Notes under the pieces: generated by a model
The model's database searches: none
Told to the model about the DNA's origin: nothing
What the model saw: the letters and a program-made list of their open reading frames with translations, nothing else
Shown here: positions 62,016 through 64,000 of the stretch, one piece after another
How positions within the stretch are numbered: position 1 is the first letter of the stretch
How the letters are laid out: each line of letters begins with the position of its first letter
Translations under genes and position numbers: made by a program
Source: an uncultured Pseudomonadota bacterium
GTDB taxonomy: Bacteria; Pseudomonadota; Alphaproteobacteria; RF32; CAG-239
Assembly: GCA_902761535.1 (NCBI GenBank)
Contig: CACWKS010000005.1
Span: 16,610 to 80,609 of the forward strand
Direction: 5' to 3'
DNA length: 64,000 nt

Positions 62016-63143
62016 TTATTTTAGTTTATCGGGATTAAGACCTTGCAACTCTTTCAAAACAAATATCCCGTCTTTGCGAATCAGCTTATCATCAAACCAA
62101 ATCTCACCGCCTCCATGAGCTTTGTCTTGTATCAGCACCAAATCCCAATGAATACCCGAACGATTACCGTTAAAGGTTTCGTCATTATAAGAATTGCCGA
62201 TTGCCATATGCATTGAACAGGCAATTTTCTCATCAAACAAAATATCCAGCATTTCTTTCCTGATATAAGGATTTACTCCGATGGCAAACTCGCCCATATA
62301 TTTAGCACCTTCATCAACACTGAGTTGCTTTTGCATTTTGTCATTATTGGCGCGAGATTCGGCTTTGACGATTTTACCATCCTTAAATTCCAGATAAATA
62401 TTGGAATAAAACACACCGTCATATAATGTATCGGTATTAAATTGGATATGCCCGTTAATCGAAGTTTTAACCGGAGCGGTATAAACCTCGCCGTCAGGAA
62501 TATTCATCCTGCCGTCACACACTACCGCTTTCAAACCTTTAATCGAAAAAGTCAAATCGGTATTCGGTCCTTTGATATGCACTTTATCGGTTTTATCCAT
62601 CAATTTTTTCAAAGGCACCATCGCTTTGCCCATCTTTTTATAATCAACCAGGCAACAATCAAAATAAAAATCTTCCAAAGCCTCACGCGGCATCTTAGCC
62701 GTTGCCGCCATGGTATTATTCGGCCAACGCATCACACACCAACGGGTTTTGGCAATCCGGCGGTCAAAATGCACTTTGTTATAAAAAATATCGCGATACA
62801 TATTCATTTTTTTAACCGGAACATCAGCCAAAGCAAACAAATCATCATGTCCGCGAAGCCCGATATAACAATCCATATCATCCATCAATCCGGCATGCCA
62901 CTTGGCATATTGCTCCATTTGTTCCGGTGTTGAATTGTCTATAAGTTGCTTAACCAATTCATTATCATTGTAAAAATAAAAAGGCGTTGCCCCCATTTTG
63001 GTAGCAATCCGCACAAATTCGCTCAACATATCTTTGGTAGATTCGCTGAAAGCTTCAATATAAATTTTTTCGCCTTTTTTCAAAGCTACCGAATTTTTTA
63101 AAATATTTTCCGCCAGTTTAGTAATTCTCGCATCAATTTTCAT
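62016..63143 (-). CDS. Aminopeptidase, M29 family
   Basis: 375-aa cytoplasmic metallo-aminopeptidase of the thermophilic AmpS/PepS/AmpII type. Recognised by YIEAFSESTKDMLSEF, RHWAGLMD-like KWHAGLMDDMDCYIGLRG, GRMNIPDGEVYTAP with the metal-ligand Glu, MGEFAIGVNP, and the C-terminal AIGNSYNDETFNGNRSGIHW and HGGGEIWFDD. It lies 1 base downstream of the M17 aminopeptidase gene, so two unrelated aminopeptidases form one operon, suiting growth on peptides. Confidence 0.9.
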   Translation of the reverse strand: MKIDARITKLAENILKNSVALKKGEKIYIEAFSESTKDMLSEFVRIATKMGATPFYFYNDNELVKQLIDNSTPEQMEQYAKWHAGLMDDMDCYIGLRGHDDLFALADVPVKKMNMYRDIFYNKVHFDRRIAKTRWCVMRWPNNTMAATAKMPREALEDFYFDCCLVDYKKMGKAMVPLKKLMDKTDKVHIKGPNTDLTFSIKGLKAVVCDGRMNIPDGEVYTAPVKTSINGHIQFNTDTLYDGVFYSNIYLEFKDGKIVKAESRANNDKMQKQLSVDEGAKYMGEFAIGVNPYIRKEMLDILFDEKIACSMHMAIGNSYNDETFNGNRSGIHWDLVLIQDKAHGGGEIWFDDKLIRKDGIFVLKELQGLNPDKLK

Positions 63144-63144
63144 C

Positions 63145-64000
63145 TTATAATTTCCTTATCAATTCATTTAACAATTTAACTCCGAAACCCGAAGCCAAAC
63201 CTTTGCCGTCCATCCGCATATTGCTCATATCAATATGCCCCCATTTAACTCCTTTTTCAATAAAACTTTCTAAAAAAGCCGCCGAAGTAATTGACGCTTT
63301 AGCGTCCGGAGCCACATTTTTAATATCCGCAATTGTTGATTTTAAGGATTTACCGTATTGCTCATTAAGCGGCATCCGCCATAATTTTTCGCCCGATATT
63401 TCTCCCGCTTTCAACAAATCATTGGCTAACTTTTCATCATTGGCAAACAACCCGCCGTAAACTTTGCCTAATACTCCGTTAAGCGAACCCAAAGTGGTAA
63501 CATCAACAATTTTCTTTAATTTATAATTTTTCTGCATATAGCTGATTGCATCAGCCACAATCAAACGACCTTCGGCATCGGCATTACCTATCTCTACTGT
63601 TTTACCGTTATATGCCGCATAAACATCACCGATTTTCATCGCTTTGCCACCCGGCATATTTTCTACCAACGGTACAATTGCCAACAAATTTTTCTTTACT
63701 CTTTGCAATGCCGCAACTTTTAACGTTGCCACAACCGCCGCCGCTCCGCTCATATCCTGTTTCATTTCCAGCATACCTTGTGTAGTCTTCAAACTCAGAC
63801 CGCCGGCATCAAAGCAAACACCTTTTCCGATTAATCCTAAATCATAAATCTTGGAATTACGATTGCCTTTCCACAATATAACTACCATTTTGGGCGGATT
63901 GTTCGATCCCTTGCCTACAGCCTCAATCAAACCTAAACCTTGTTTCCACAAATCTTTTTCATCTAAAACTTTAACTTCCAATCCCAGATATTCCAGCCTT
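63145..64000 (-). CDS. Leucyl aminopeptidase, M17 family (5' end outside window)
   Basis: C-terminal part of a PepA-like aminopeptidase; the frame is open to the window edge, so the start is missing. The catalytic region is complete: LIEAVGKGSNNPPKMVVI, GKGVCFDAGGLSLKTTQGML with the metal Lys/Asp, MKQDMSGAAAVV, LVENMPGGKAMKIGDV, the ligand block IGNADAEGRLIVADAISY, and TTLGSLNGVLGKVYGGLF. NADAEGRL replaces the usual NTDAEGRL. Followed at once by the M29 gene. Confidence 0.93.
   Translation of the reverse strand, partial: RLEYLGLEVKVLDEKDLWKQGLGLIEAVGKGSNNPPKMVVILWKGNRNSKIYDLGLIGKGVCFDAGGLSLKTTQGMLEMKQDMSGAAAVVATLKVAALQRVKKNLLAIVPLVENMPGGKAMKIGDVYAAYNGKTVEIGNADAEGRLIVADAISYMQKNYKLKKIVDVTTLGSLNGVLGKVYGGLFANDEKLANDLLKAGEISGEKLWRMPLNEQYGKSLKSTIADIKNVAPDAKASITSAAFLESFIEKGVKWGHIDMSNMRMDGKGLASGFGVKLLNELIRKL

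Noticed and set aside
1..64000. CRISPR array, insertion sequence or prophage
   Set aside because: No regularly spaced direct repeats, transposase, integrase or phage structural gene was seen; the repeats present are palindromes at gene ends.

Overview
The window looks like a chromosome segment of an AT-rich, flagellated, anaerobic alphaproteobacterium, probably a host-associated gut lineage. Pointers are a one-protein pyruvate:ferredoxin oxidoreductase (nifJ), outer-membrane barrels and lipoproteins, a flagellar hook operon behind a textbook sigma-54 promoter, type-4 uracil-DNA glycosylase, hslUV, hemW, and a SAM-II-like leader on metK. The species call is inference; no rRNA gene is present.

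Layout. 1-355: cluster of REP-like hairpins. 0.36-9.6 kb: fmt, an unknown 716-aa protein with an HExxH motif, hslVU-hemW, a DMT permease, and an aspS-RNHCP pair. 9.6-20.4 kb: a structured leader before an outer-membrane barrel gene, a motor-only FtsK relative, a MATE exporter, a TPR lipoprotein, uracil-DNA glycosylase, two paralogous four-cysteine secreted proteins joined to a lytic transglycosylase, and ssb. 20.5-29.9 kb: a periplasmic binding protein, an AstE/aspartoacylase-like hydrolase, a GNAT gene behind an Arg/Trp-rich leader peptide and terminator, a multi-hairpin RNA region, uvrA, rpsU, a structured RNA able to pair with the ribosome-binding site of the small HTH gene after it, tig and tRNA-Leu(UAG). 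30-41.4 kb: a lipoprotein with SHOCT-like repeats, a DUF4105 barrel protein, a DUF3015 protein, a SemiSWEET/degenerate-GGDEF fusion, purine nucleoside phosphorylase, greA with a leader terminator, a ten-cysteine mini-protein next to trxB, and metK divergent from apt-mtnN. 41.4-45.2 kb: a duplicated accessory patch with three parvulin-type genes, an XRE regulator divergent from a HEPN-like gene across a palindromic operator, and a small lipoprotein. 45.3-64 kb: secA, a Sel1 protein, accBC, fliK-flgD-flgE, small exported proteins, nifJ, two tandem unknown repeat proteins that lack Shine-Dalgarno sequences, and two aminopeptidases, the last cut by the window edge.

Working together: metK makes SAM, mtnN cleaves methylthioadenosine/SAH and apt recycles the adenine; hslV and hslU form one protease; accB and accC supply half of acetyl-CoA carboxylase; fliK, flgD and flgE build the hook; secA exports the many signal-peptide proteins, which the parvulins and trigger factor may help to fold.

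The signals most worth a second look are regulatory RNAs and small genes: the switch-like RNA before the HTH gene (27.9-28.3 kb), the leader-peptide attenuator (23.3-23.5 kb), a family of about 110-bp palindromes placed against the stop codons of exported-protein genes, the HEPN/XRE module inside the parvulin duplication, the ten-cysteine protein at trxB, and the SemiSWEET-GGDEF fusion.
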